Positions 24,741 to 32,553 of a stretch of DNA of 51,930 bases are shown here, piece after piece. Under the pieces are notes generated by a model that was not told the DNA's origin, searched no databases, and saw nothing but the letters and a program-made list of their open reading frames with translations. The position numbers and the translations under genes are program-made. Within the stretch, counting starts at the first letter, position 1. Each line of letters begins with the position of its first letter. Source of the DNA: Anaerolineaceae bacterium (lineage in GTDB: Bacteria > Chloroflexota > Anaerolineae > Anaerolineales > Anaerolineaceae); assembly GCA_012797695.1 (NCBI GenBank), contig JAAZOQ010000009.1:1-51930 (forward strand). The letters run 5' to 3'.

Positions 24741-26140
24741 CGCTGCAAATCCGTTTCGAAACGCTGCAGGGCACCTTCAAACACCTCTCGGGCCGTGACC
24801 CCGGAGCGCCAGCTCTTCACGGCCTCGAGCGCTGGAACCAACCCAGAACGCAGGTCTTTGCCGCTAACCCGCTCGCTCAAAGCAATCGCGTGAGCCGCAT
24901 ATTGAACGTTATTGCGCGGTTCGATGCGGTCGAAATCCTCAAAGAACCAGCCGCACGAAGTGAACATGCGCTGCCGTTCGAACTGGGCAGCCATCAGATG
25001 CTGCAGTTGGCTGATTTCAGATTGATCCAGGGACATTTTACCCTCTTGATCCAGCCAGGCCGCAAAAGAGACGTCCCCCAACAGCACCGAGATGTATTCA
25101 TCACGAGCCCGCCACGGCTCACGCAGCCAGTTCGCAGCACAATCCAGGTAACAGGCATCCACCAGCTCCGCCACCTGATTCATCAGATCACGCAGAGGCT
25201 TTTTCCAGGCACCATGGGGCGTGCAAGCGCACTCCCCGCGCCAGCGTTCCACCCCCTCCATACAGCTCCATGAAGTGCGGTTACGAATCTGCACCGTTTT
25301 TACCGGTGGATGTTCGCGCAGCCATTTAGCCGGAGTGGTGTATTCGATGCTGGCCTGGGTCAACGCCCCATCGAGAAGGTAACTCAAGAAGAGATCCCGA
25401 AAAGGCTGGTGGTGGCCGTACAATTCGCCGTCTGATGCCAGCAGGATCAGTTGATCTTGCTCGTTATTGGCAGAGTAAACATTCTTGAGGCAATTCTGGA
25501 TAAACGAATCTGCATTGGCGGTAGTTTCAGCGTTGAAGCTGATACCCGTGCTCAACCCACTGTGATAGAAAAAGACAGACATCGAGCGCCCACCCGCAAG
25601 TTCCACCCGATAAGGTTGAGTCACATCCACCTCGCCTTCTGCCTGCCACGGAGCCAGGATCGTATAGCGAATGCCGTTTTCGGCCAGCACCGTCAGCGTT
25701 TCTTCATCCACGGCAGTTTCGGGCAGCCACATGCCCTCAGGGGCAAACCCATAAGTGTGAGTGTAATCGGCAATTCCCCAGCATACCTGCGTTTGCTTAT
25801 CACGCAGCGATGCCAGCGGCAGGATGGTATGGTGATAAGGTTGTGCCATGGCATTGACTGTCGCGGTACGATTCATGTAGCGTCGTTCTGACTCGGTGAT
25901 CAAAGCCAGCGTATCCTGCGCGTTTTGCTCCATCCAGCGCGTCAGGGTTGGGCCAAGATTAAAACTGATCTTTTCAAAGTTCCCTAATCGTGCGTTGGGG
26001 GCATAGCAATCAGCGTTGATCTTCTCATTCCAGTTTTTGAAAGGCTCGGCTCCTTGCTCTTGAGGGATGATCCCGGAATAAGGATCTTCACGCGAAGGCT
26101 GGTAGAAGTGAGCATGGATACAAAGAGCATGTCTGGGCAT
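24737..26140 (-). CDS. Glycoside hydrolase family 57 protein (DUF3536 type)
   Basis: A 467-aa soluble protein with GH57 landmarks: N-terminal HAHFYQPSRED (region 1), AMAQPYHHTILPLA (region 2), GFAPEGMWLPE (E141, candidate nucleophile) and ASDGELYGHH, carrying the candidate acid Asp. The C-terminal RNRTSWSCMEGVERWRGECAC stretch is typical of the DUF3536 subgroup. GH57 enzymes act on alpha-glucans (amylase, branching enzyme, amylopullulanase). ATG 26140 is chosen because the family starts there. The upstream in-frame residues overlap the epimerase-like gene, which ends 20 nt before it and is probably co-transcribed. Confidence 0.88.
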   Translation of the reverse strand: MPRHALCIHAHFYQPSREDPYSGIIPQEQGAEPFKNWNEKINADCYAPNARLGNFEKISFNLGPTLTRWMEQNAQDTLALITESERRYMNRTATVNAMAQPYHHTILPLASLRDKQTQVCWGIADYTHTYGFAPEGMWLPETAVDEETLTVLAENGIRYTILAPWQAEGEVDVTQPYRVELAGGRSMSVFFYHSGLSTGISFNAETTANADSFIQNCLKNVYSANNEQDQLILLASDGELYGHHQPFRDLFLSYLLDGALTQASIEYTTPAKWLREHPPVKTVQIRNRTSWSCMEGVERWRGECACTPHGAWKKPLRDLMNQVAELVDACYLDCAANWLREPWRARDEYISVLLGDVSFAAWLDQEGKMSLDQSEISQLQHLMAAQFERQRMFTSCGWFFEDFDRIEPRNNVQYAAHAIALSERVSGKDLRSGLVPALEAVKSWRSGVTAREVFEGALQRFETDLQR

Positions 26141-26160
26141 AAGTGAGAGATTCTTCCTGT

Positions 26161-27048
26161 CTATTGAAGATGATCCAGCGATTGGCGAAAACGGGCCGGC
26201 ATCACACCGAACTCGCGTGGGAGAAGATCGACCATGGCCGTACGATTTTCGGCCAGGGTATCCAACCAGAAGGTAGAGATGGGGAATTTTGGGTTCAGTT
26301 GATCGACCCACAGGGTCAGCGTACGCATGTATCCCAGCGGAAAGGGCAGCAGCAGCCGATGCACCTTGATTTTGTGGGCAATGGCCTGCACTATCTCCCG
26401 ATACGAGAGAATTTCGACACCGCCAATATTGTAGATGCGGTTCAGCGTCTTAGGATTTTCCAGCGCCAGTACCAGCGTGGAAACCAGATCATTAATCCAC
26501 AATGGCTGCAGCAGGGTATTACCGTCCCCAGGTAAAAGAAAGAGACCCGGGGTCTTCGTCAAAAGCTGTCGGATAGGCTCGGTAAATTGATCTCCGGCCC
26601 CGTAAATCGCATTCATGCGAAAGATCGTGTAATTGACCCCACTGTTGATGATCCAACGCTCGGCGATAGCCTTGGCTTTCAAAACCGGGAAGGCGGAACT
26701 GCGATTGGCACCCAGATGGCTGAGATAGAAAAGGCGCTGTACCCCGGCATCCGCCGCGGCCTGCGCCACTGCCTTGCTGCCTTCCACATCGACTTCGTTC
26801 AGATTGCCGCGTGCGCCATAGCGTTCGGCGCTGGCAAAATGATAAACGATGTCCACGTCCTTCATAGCCGCCCGTAAGCCGCGGCTGTCATTTAAACCGC
26901 TGACTGCCACCTCTACGGAAACTCCACGAGGAATTTTGGGCGATTCCGCAGAGGGACGCAGTAAAATGCGCACTTTCTGCCCGGAATCGACCAGAGCCGG
27001 CACCAGATGTCGGCCGACAAAACCAGTACCACCTGTAATCAAGATCAT
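26161..27048 (-). CDS. NAD(P)-binding epimerase-like protein (atypical SDR, NDUFA9-like)
   Basis: A 295-aa Rossmann-fold protein starting MILITGGTGFVGRHLVPAL, with the nucleotide-binding GGTGFVG at about 6-12. Further segments are VDIVYHFASAERYG, LFYLSHLGANRSSAFPVLKAKAIAE (active-site region without the YxxxK of classical SDRs) and YNIGGVEILSYREIV. It resembles complex I NDUFA9-like or sugar-epimerase-like atypical SDRs; the substrate is unknown. ATG 27048 is favoured because a TGCTATAAT extended -10 lies 9 nt upstream, so nothing before it can be translated. GH57 follows in the same operon. Confidence 0.82.
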   Translation of the reverse strand: MILITGGTGFVGRHLVPALVDSGQKVRILLRPSAESPKIPRGVSVEVAVSGLNDSRGLRAAMKDVDIVYHFASAERYGARGNLNEVDVEGSKAVAQAAADAGVQRLFYLSHLGANRSSAFPVLKAKAIAERWIINSGVNYTIFRMNAIYGAGDQFTEPIRQLLTKTPGLFLLPGDGNTLLQPLWINDLVSTLVLALENPKTLNRIYNIGGVEILSYREIVQAIAHKIKVHRLLLPFPLGYMRTLTLWVDQLNPKFPISTFWLDTLAENRTAMVDLLPREFGVMPARFRQSLDHLQ

Positions 27049-27057
27049 CTGCAGGGA

Positions 27058-27063
27058 ATTATA
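27058..27063 (-). promoter_or_regulatory. Extended -10 promoter of the epimerase-GH57 unit, near leaderless
   Basis: On the minus strand, TATAAT preceded by TGC lies 9 nt before ATG 27048. No Shine-Dalgarno sequence is seen. Confidence 0.6.
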
Positions 27064-27138
27064 GCAGAAGATTGGGTTGTAGAAAAACAGTCCTCTGGCA
27101 CATATCTTGCTACTTAATATGCAGAGACAGGTGAACCG

Positions 27139-28458
27139 ATGAAAGAAACCCATTCTCCTACCAATAATCTTCTGGGGTTCCAGTATTACCCCGATTCTGC
27201 CCACTACACTCACAAAGACCTGAACGCTGCGCTGGAGCATCTCAGCAACCTTGGCGCTGCCTGGCTGGTCTTGCATGCTGAAGCCTCGCGCGCTATCCCC
27301 GAGACCTTTATTTCAGGGCTACTCGCTGCCGGGATCACCCCCATCATCCATTTACCCCTTTCTCTGCCCAATGCGCCGGCTGCGGCGGATCTCAAGGCCA
27401 TTCTGAACGCTTACGGCAAATGGGGAGCCAATTACGTACTCCTTTTCGACCGTCCCAACGATCGCGCCGGCTGGTCAGCCGCGGGCTGGTCCCAGGCCAA
27501 TCTGGTCGAGAGTTTTCTCGACCGCTTTGTACCGCTGGCCAACGAATGTCTGAACGCGGGCCTGACCCCTATCTTCCCGGCCTTGACCCCGGGTGGCAGC
27601 TACTGGGATCTCTCCTTCTTCACCCTGGCGCTGCAATCGCTGCAGCGTCGCAATCAAAAAGCATTGCTGAACAAGATGGCCCTGGCAGCTTATGCCTGCT
27701 CCTTCGGGCATTCGATCGATTGGGGCAAAGACGGCGCGTCCGCCTGGCCGCAGAATAAGCCTTACTTCACCCCAGCTGCCAATGAAAACCAGATCGGCTT
27801 TAATCAGGCCATCTGGCTGGAAGAAATCGCTGAAAAGACACTGGGCAAACAATTGCCGCTCTTTTTGCTCGGTCTCGGCCGTAAAGATTTGGCAACCCCG
27901 AATTCGTTCAGTGAAACTGAGCAAGCCAGCTGGGTTCGCGAGATCAAGTCCGCGCTGCCCCAACTGGCCGCCTCTTTACCCCTGCTGGCCGGCAATTTCT
28001 GGCTGCTGCAAGCCACCGCCGCAGATGAAAACGCCAGCTTTGCCTGGGTAAGCGAAACCGACACTGTCAATGCGGCATACCGCGTTTTTGCCGATGTGCC
28101 CGCAGCACAAACTGCGGCCGCACACACGATTCCGCAGGGCACCGCCAGCCACGTTTCAGAAACTGCTTCCACGGCAGCACCAGCAAATTTTTCCATCCAC
28201 CACTACCTGCTGCTGCCCAAATATGAGTGGGGTATTGCAGACTGGCATCTAGAAGTGATCAAACCCTTCGTACGCAAATATCAGCCGACCATCGGATTTT
28301 CTCTGGCTGAAGCTGCCCTGGCCGCACAGGTCACTGTTGTGGGCGGTGAAGGCCAATTCTCCGAAGAAGCGCTCAATACCCTCCGCAAAGCCGGGGCCAC
28401 AGTGGACCGGATCAGCGGAGATGGTACGAGTATTGCAACACAACTGGCAGAGAGGTAA
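27139..28458 (+). CDS. Unrecognised TIM-barrel-like protein upstream of ftsZ
   Basis: A 439-aa protein without signal peptide or TM helix. The N-terminal 300 residues show an alternating pattern reminiscent of glycoside-hydrolase TIM barrels (LGFQYYPDSAHYT, AAWLVLHAEASRAIP, GITPIIHLPL, ANYVLLFDRPNDRAGW, SFFTLALQSLQRR). A linker rich in Ala and Thr follows, and then a C-terminal segment (about 355-439) with YEWGIADWHLEVIKPFVRKYQPTIGFSLAEA and a GATVDRISGDGT ending like a small Rossmann-type unit. I do not recognise the family. It is 2 nt upstream of the ftsZ start, so the two are co-translated. AGGTG precedes the ATG. Confidence 0.6.
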   Translation: MKETHSPTNNLLGFQYYPDSAHYTHKDLNAALEHLSNLGAAWLVLHAEASRAIPETFISGLLAAGITPIIHLPLSLPNAPAAADLKAILNAYGKWGANYVLLFDRPNDRAGWSAAGWSQANLVESFLDRFVPLANECLNAGLTPIFPALTPGGSYWDLSFFTLALQSLQRRNQKALLNKMALAAYACSFGHSIDWGKDGASAWPQNKPYFTPAANENQIGFNQAIWLEEIAEKTLGKQLPLFLLGLGRKDLATPNSFSETEQASWVREIKSALPQLAASLPLLAGNFWLLQATAADENASFAWVSETDTVNAAYRVFADVPAAQTAAAHTIPQGTASHVSETASTAAPANFSIHHYLLLPKYEWGIADWHLEVIKPFVRKYQPTIGFSLAEAALAAQVTVVGGEGQFSEEALNTLRKAGATVDRISGDGTSIATQLAER

Positions 28459-28460
28459 AT

Positions 28461-29639
28461 ATGAGCATATCCATTCCCGCAACTCCCGTTTCTCACACTC
28501 CCATCGAAGCCAAACTGCCTTCGATCAAAGTTCTCGGTCTGGGCGGCGGCGGACAAAATGCCATTAACCGCATGATCGAGCTGGGGCTGGAAGGCATTGA
28601 TTTCATTGCTGCCAATACCGATGCTCAGGTACTGCAATCCAGCCTGGCTCCTACCAAGATCCAGTTAGGGCCCAAACTGACCCGTGGATTGGGAGCCGGC
28701 GGCAATCCGGAGATCGGCGAAGCTGCCGCTGAGGAAAGCTACAAAGAGCTCAACCTCGCTCTGGCGGGTGCGGATATGGTCTTTCTCACCGCTGGAATGG
28801 GCGGTGGCACGGGCACTGGCGCGATCTCCATCGCCGCCCGGGTAGCCAAAAGTCTGGGAGCCGTGGTCGTCGCCATTGTGACCACTCCTTTCAGTTTCGA
28901 AGCCGGCCGCCGCAGCAAGAATGCCCAGGAAGGGCTGAAGAAACTTCAGCCATTTACCGATACGCTCATCAGTGTGCCCAATGATCGCCTCTTGCAGGTC
29001 ACCCCGGTCGATATGCCCATGGAAATGGCCTTTCGTCTGGCCGACGACATTCTGCGCCAGGGAGTGCAGGGGATTTCCGAACTCATTACCCAGCCTGGCC
29101 TGATCAACGTGGATTTCTCGCACGTTCGTGCCATGATGCAGAACGGCGGGGGCTCCTTACTGGCCATTGGTACCGGCAAAGGTGAACAAAAAGCTGTCCA
29201 GGCCGTGGAACACGCTCTGCATCACCCCATGCTCGAAACCATCAATCTGGAAAATGCCAGCGGTGTGATTGCCAATTTCACCGGCGGGGAAGATCTTTCC
29301 TTCGCCGAGATCACCGACGCGTTGGTTTATCTGCAGCAAAAGACCAATAAACAGATCGACCTCATCCCCGGTGTAATGTGCGACAATCGCTTCGAAGATC
29401 GGGTGCAGGTCACCCTGGTTATCACCGGCATTGGCGCTTCCGCGATGGATACCGGCTTGAAATTTGACGCAGCCCGTCATGAAGTCAAACAGCCAGTCCA
29501 ATCAGCTGTAGTAGAGTCAGATGCCCCCGTCCTCGTGGGCGAACAGATTCCAGCGGCCATTGCCTACCCCCAATTCGAGATGGCGGGTACCCCGGTCGAT
29601 CTGGACGTTCCGGCTTTTCTGCGCCGGAGAGTGCACTAG
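28461..29639 (+). CDS. ftsZ: FtsZ-family tubulin-like GTPase with a modified T7 catalytic loop
   Basis: FtsZ (392 aa) polymerises into the cytokinetic ring. Visible loops are T1 ([14 protein letters not shown]), T3 (NTDAQ), T4 GGGTGTG (114-120), T5 ([12 protein letters not shown]) and T6 (VPNDRLL). T7 reads [14 protein letters not shown], with N216, D218 and H221. In canonical FtsZ the last position is an aspartate (E. coli D212) needed for GTP hydrolysis by the neighbouring subunit, so this protein is predicted to hydrolyse poorly. The C-terminal peptide [10 protein letters not shown] is the standard partner-binding tail. It lies outside any division/cell-wall (dcw) cluster, and the tail shows it is a true FtsZ family member. 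GAGAGG precedes the ATG. Confidence 0.88.
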   Translation: MSISIPATPVSHTPIEAKLPSIKVLGLGGGGQNAINRMIELGLEGIDFIAANTDAQVLQSSLAPTKIQLGPKLTRGLGAGGNPEIGEAAAEESYKELNLALAGADMVFLTAGMGGGTGTGAISIAARVAKSLGAVVVAIVTTPFSFEAGRRSKNAQEGLKKLQPFTDTLISVPNDRLLQVTPVDMPMEMAFRLADDILRQGVQGISELITQPGLINVDFSHVRAMMQNGGGSLLAIGTGKGEQKAVQAVEHALHHPMLETINLENASGVIANFTGGEDLSFAEITDALVYLQQKTNKQIDLIPGVMCDNRFEDRVQVTLVITGIGASAMDTGLKFDAARHEVKQPVQSAVVESDAPVLVGEQIPAAIAYPQFEMAGTPVDLDVPAFLRRRVH

Positions 29640-29648
29640 GAGGTTGCT

Positions 29649-29864
29649 ATGGATTCAGGAGCCATCGAACGCGCCTGTCATTCGATCTACCGTCAGTATC
29701 CCGAATTTGCCGGCGTACACCCCAGCGTCCGCCAATCGGGTGCGCAAACCCTGCTCATCTTTGCCACCAAAGTCAAAACCGCGGATGGCAAGTCCCTGCC
29801 CCGCACCCTGCGCGTCAACGTCAATGAGCAAGGCGCTATCGTAAAAGTCACCACTTCCAGATGA
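29649..29864 (+). CDS. Small conserved-looking protein downstream of ftsZ
   Basis: A 71-aa protein, largely hydrophilic, with a compact alpha-beta pattern (SIYRQYPEFAGVHPSVR, then TLLIFATKVKTADG and LRVNVNEQGAIVKVTTSR). It has no TM segment and no known motif. A strong TAGGAGG overlaps the ftsZ stop codon and sits 6 nt before the ATG, so translation is likely. The coding frame is uninterrupted and co-directional. The location suggests a role tied to FtsZ, but this is inference. Confidence 0.6.
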   Translation: MDSGAIERACHSIYRQYPEFAGVHPSVRQSGAQTLLIFATKVKTADGKSLPRTLRVNVNEQGAIVKVTTSR

Positions 29865-29874
29865 AAGGAACATT

Positions 29875-30093
29875 ATGATTGCTACCCTCTTTCAAAAAGT
29901 AGAACTGCGTTTCTGGGATTTCATCATTCCGCAATTGACCGAGTCCCCCTGGCTGCGCAAAACAGTCAAAGCAGCCGTAAATTTCTATCACAATGATGCT
30001 CTCGTCCGGCAGGTGGCCTTGATCGCCATGCTGGCCTGCGCCGGTTTTGCTACCGGCATCCTTGCCTTCACTTTATCCAGAATTCTCGGGTAA
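29875..30093 (+). CDS. Small single-TM protein in the ftsZ operon
   Basis: A 72-aa protein: an amphipathic N-terminal part (VELRFWDFIIPQLTESPWLRK) followed by one hydrophobic helix at about 48-68 (ALIAMLACAGFATGILAFTL). AAAGGA lies before the ATG. It closes the operon of the TIM-barrel gene, ftsZ and the 71-aa protein, ended by a strong terminator. A membrane anchor or FtsZ-associated function is possible but not demonstrated. Confidence 0.6.
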   Translation: MIATLFQKVELRFWDFIIPQLTESPWLRKTVKAAVNFYHNDALVRQVALIAMLACAGFATGILAFTLSRILG

Positions 30094-30108
30094 ATCCCCA
30101 GACTTTCA

Positions 30109-30134
30109 AAAAAACGGCCTGTGGGCCGTTTTTT
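30109..30134 (+). terminator. Rho-independent terminator of the ftsZ operon
   Basis: Perfect 11-bp stem (AAAAAACGGCC / GGCCGTTTTTT) with a TGTG loop. Confidence 0.9.
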
Positions 30135-30178
30135 GTTTTAAATTGGGGTTCATTGGATGAAAAATACACGCATAATGG

Positions 30179-30184
30179 TAAAAT
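30179..30184 (+). promoter_or_regulatory. Extended -10 promoter of the LCP-like gene
   Basis: TAAAAT preceded by TGG, about 48 nt before ATG 30232. Confidence 0.4.
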
Positions 30185-30231
30185 GAAAGTGGATTAAAGG
30201 TGGTGAGTTCGCCTAACCGTTCTGAGAATCG

Positions 30232-30942
30232 ATGAAAAAGCCCTCCCTGGTTCTGGCCCTTCTTTTGTTTGCCGCCTGCGCAATCGTGGGCTATCTCGTC
30301 GCGTCTCGCTCCAACCCAACAGCCACTTCTGCCGCCAGCAGCAGCGTTGCCAACCAGGCCACCGCTATGGCCGCGGCTCAGCAGAATTTCCTCCTCGTCC
30401 AGGTGGATGACCTGACGCAATCCTCGCCAAAACTGGTACAGGTATGGATCGTGCTGACGTATTACTCGAATCCTCCGCAAGTCATGTTCATTCCGCTGTA
30501 CCCCTCCTATGACGGCAGTCAGAACAGTACCATCGCCGAAGCTTTCACGCTGACCAGCGCCGGTTCCGTCTCGGAACGCTTCATTAGCAAGATCGCTGAG
30601 CTTTACAAAGTGGAAGTCGATGGGGCAATCATGACCGATGCTGCCGGCTACAACGGTTTTGCCAACTGGTTCGGCATCTCGAACATTCAAGTCAGTACTG
30701 CCCCCGCCGGTTCGGACGACGAAAAGCATGCCCTGCTGCTGAACAGCCAGACTTTCTTTCAGAACGTGTGCGGACAGTTGACTACCGGCAACGCGGCCGG
30801 GCAATTCGAAAGTATCCAGTGGTCGCAGTTGATCCCGGGGCATTTCAACACCAACTTATCCTTCGAAGTCTTGATGGCCTCCTGGGACCGCGTTATCCGC
30901 TCTGAGGCCCCACAGGTGTGCAAGGTGCTCTCGACAGAATGA
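30232..30942 (+). CDS. Exported protein with a degenerate LytR-CpsA-Psr (LCP)-like domain
   Basis: A 236-aa protein with an N-terminal signal peptide or anchor (PSLVLALLLFAACAIVGYLV), containing a possible lipobox (FAAC), then an Ala/Ser/Thr-rich spacer. The core FLLVQVDDLTQSSPKLVQVW, VMFIPLYPS and AELYKVEVDGAIMTDAAGYNGFANWFGI recalls LCP domains (GxDxR, SIPRD, and the idyyvxvdf/lGGi strand-helix), but the arginines and aspartates that bind the polyprenyl phosphate are not obvious. LCP enzymes attach glycopolymers to peptidoglycan. I consider this a divergent or inactive relative. Confidence 0.4.
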   Translation: MKKPSLVLALLLFAACAIVGYLVASRSNPTATSAASSSVANQATAMAAAQQNFLLVQVDDLTQSSPKLVQVWIVLTYYSNPPQVMFIPLYPSYDGSQNSTIAEAFTLTSAGSVSERFISKIAELYKVEVDGAIMTDAAGYNGFANWFGISNIQVSTAPAGSDDEKHALLLNSQTFFQNVCGQLTTGNAAGQFESIQWSQLIPGHFNTNLSFEVLMASWDRVIRSEAPQVCKVLSTE

Positions 30943-30987
30943 TCGCCATTCCTCTTCACCATCGCAATCTGGCCAGTCGTCCTACGG

Positions 30988-30993
30988 TATAAT
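30988..30993 (+). promoter_or_regulatory. -10 box of the spermidine-synthase-like gene, leaderless
   Basis: TATAAT ends 6 nt before ATG 31000, with no Shine-Dalgarno sequence between. Confidence 0.6.
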
Positions 30994-30999
30994 CACTGC

Positions 31000-32553
31000 A
31001 TGCGCAAATTCCTCTATGTTACCGTTTTCTTTTCTGGTTTAGCCTCCTTAGCCGTCGAATTTGCCGCTTCCCGCCTGCTCGAAAACTACTTTGGCTCTTC
31101 AAATCTGGTTTGGGCCAGCATCATTGGTCTGATCCTGATCTACCTGACCGCCGGCTATTTCATCGGTGGGGCCTGGGCAGATCGTTCTCCCCGGTATTCG
31201 ACCCTGTTCCGCATTCTGGCTTGGGGAGCACTGGCTGTTGGATTGATCCCGGTGATCTCCCGCCCTATTCTCATTCTGGCTGCCAATGCCTTCGATGCCC
31301 TGCAGCTGGGGGTATTGCTGGGCTCATTCACCGCGGTGATGATCCTGCTCATCCTCCCGATCACGCTGATCGGGACGGCTTCTCCCTTTGCGATTCGCCT
31401 CGCCATTACCGACCCGGCTCAAGCCGGCAAGATTTCTGGCCGAATCTATGCCATCTCCACTCTAGGTTCCTTCATCGGCACCTTTCTCCCCGTTCTGGTG
31501 CTCATCCCCTTGATCGGTACCTATCGCACCTTTCTGGTCATCAGTGCGCTGCTTCTGACCGTCGCCTTGATCGGCATTTCGCTTGCTGATGGCGTCAAAA
31601 AACTGCTGGTCTACCTGTGGATGCCACTGGTTTTGATCGTTTTGTTTCTTCTGGGGGCCAATGGGCTTGAAAAGAAGACGCCCGGCCAGGTCTATGAAAC
31701 CGAATCTGCCTACAACTACATTCAGGTCATCCAACAAGAGGGTTACATCCTGCTGCGCTTGAATGAAGGTCAGGGCATTCACTCGATCTATAAACCCGGC
31801 GTTTATAACTACTATGGCACCTGGGAAGAAGTGCTGGCCGCGCCCTTCTTCAATTCTGCCCCGATCCGCCTGGATTCCGTGACCGACGTGGCCATTGTCG
31901 GCCTGGCAGCCGGAACGACTGCCAAAGAGCTATCCGCTGCTTTCCCTGAAGTGCAAATCGACGGCATTGAAATCGATCCCCGCATCATCGCGGTCGGCCG
32001 CCAGTATTTCGCAATGAACGAGCCTAACCTGAACGTGATCATTCAAGACGGACGCTGGGCGCTGGCCCACAGCCCCAAAAAGTACGACATCATCAGCATC
32101 GATGCCTACCGCCCGCCTTACATCCCGGCTTCGCTGGTTTCGCAGGAGTTTTTTCAGATCGTGTACGATCACCTCAAACCCGGCGGGGTCATGGTCATCA
32201 ACATTGGCCGCACCCCTGAAGATCGCCGCCTGATCAATTCGCTATACGCAACTGCAGCCACGATCTTCCCGACCCTTTACGTTTCAGACCTGCCCGAATC
32301 TTATAACTCAATGCTTTTCGCCACCAAAGCCACCACGGATATTCAAAACTTTCGAGATAACTACGCTCAGCTTTACTCCCAATCAGATACTCCCCCATTC
32401 CTTCTTGAAATCATGTCGCAGACCTATGATGGATTGCATGCGCAAACTGAACCCGGCATCGTTTTTACCGACGATCTGGCCCCCATCGAGCAAATGACCA
32501 ATTCACTGGTCTTGAACTATCTCCTCTCTGGAAAGGTAGATACCCTGCAGTGA
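31000..32553 (+). CDS. Membrane-fused spermidine synthase-like protein
   Basis: A 517-aa protein: the first ~215 residues form about six TM helices, and the C-terminal half is a SAM/decarboxylated-SAM Rossmann domain of the spermidine synthase family (AIVGLAAGTTAKELSAAFP, DGIEIDPRIIAVGRQYF, VIIQDGRWAL, YDIISIDAYRPPYIPASLVS). Such membrane fusions are widespread in environmental bacteria, and their true substrate is mostly unverified. The usual aminopropyl-transfer signature GGGDG is replaced by GLAAGTT, so polyamine synthesis is doubtful. The stop overlaps the next gene's GTG start. Confidence 0.85.
   Translation: MRKFLYVTVFFSGLASLAVEFAASRLLENYFGSSNLVWASIIGLILIYLTAGYFIGGAWADRSPRYSTLFRILAWGALAVGLIPVISRPILILAANAFDALQLGVLLGSFTAVMILLILPITLIGTASPFAIRLAITDPAQAGKISGRIYAISTLGSFIGTFLPVLVLIPLIGTYRTFLVISALLLTVALIGISLADGVKKLLVYLWMPLVLIVLFLLGANGLEKKTPGQVYETESAYNYIQVIQQEGYILLRLNEGQGIHSIYKPGVYNYYGTWEEVLAAPFFNSAPIRLDSVTDVAIVGLAAGTTAKELSAAFPEVQIDGIEIDPRIIAVGRQYFAMNEPNLNVIIQDGRWALAHSPKKYDIISIDAYRPPYIPASLVSQEFFQIVYDHLKPGGVMVINIGRTPEDRRLINSLYATAATIFPTLYVSDLPESYNSMLFATKATTDIQNFRDNYAQLYSQSDTPPFLLEIMSQTYDGLHAQTEPGIVFTDDLAPIEQMTNSLVLNYLLSGKVDTLQ

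Noticed and set aside
26141-26311. 57-residue upstream extension of the GH57 gene
   Set aside because: It overlaps the end of the epimerase-like gene, and the family begins at MPRHALCIHAH.
27049-27276. 76-residue N-terminal extension of the epimerase-like gene
   Set aside because: It lies upstream of the extended -10 box at 27063-27058, and the Rossmann fold starts at 27048; it also overlaps the divergent gene's start.
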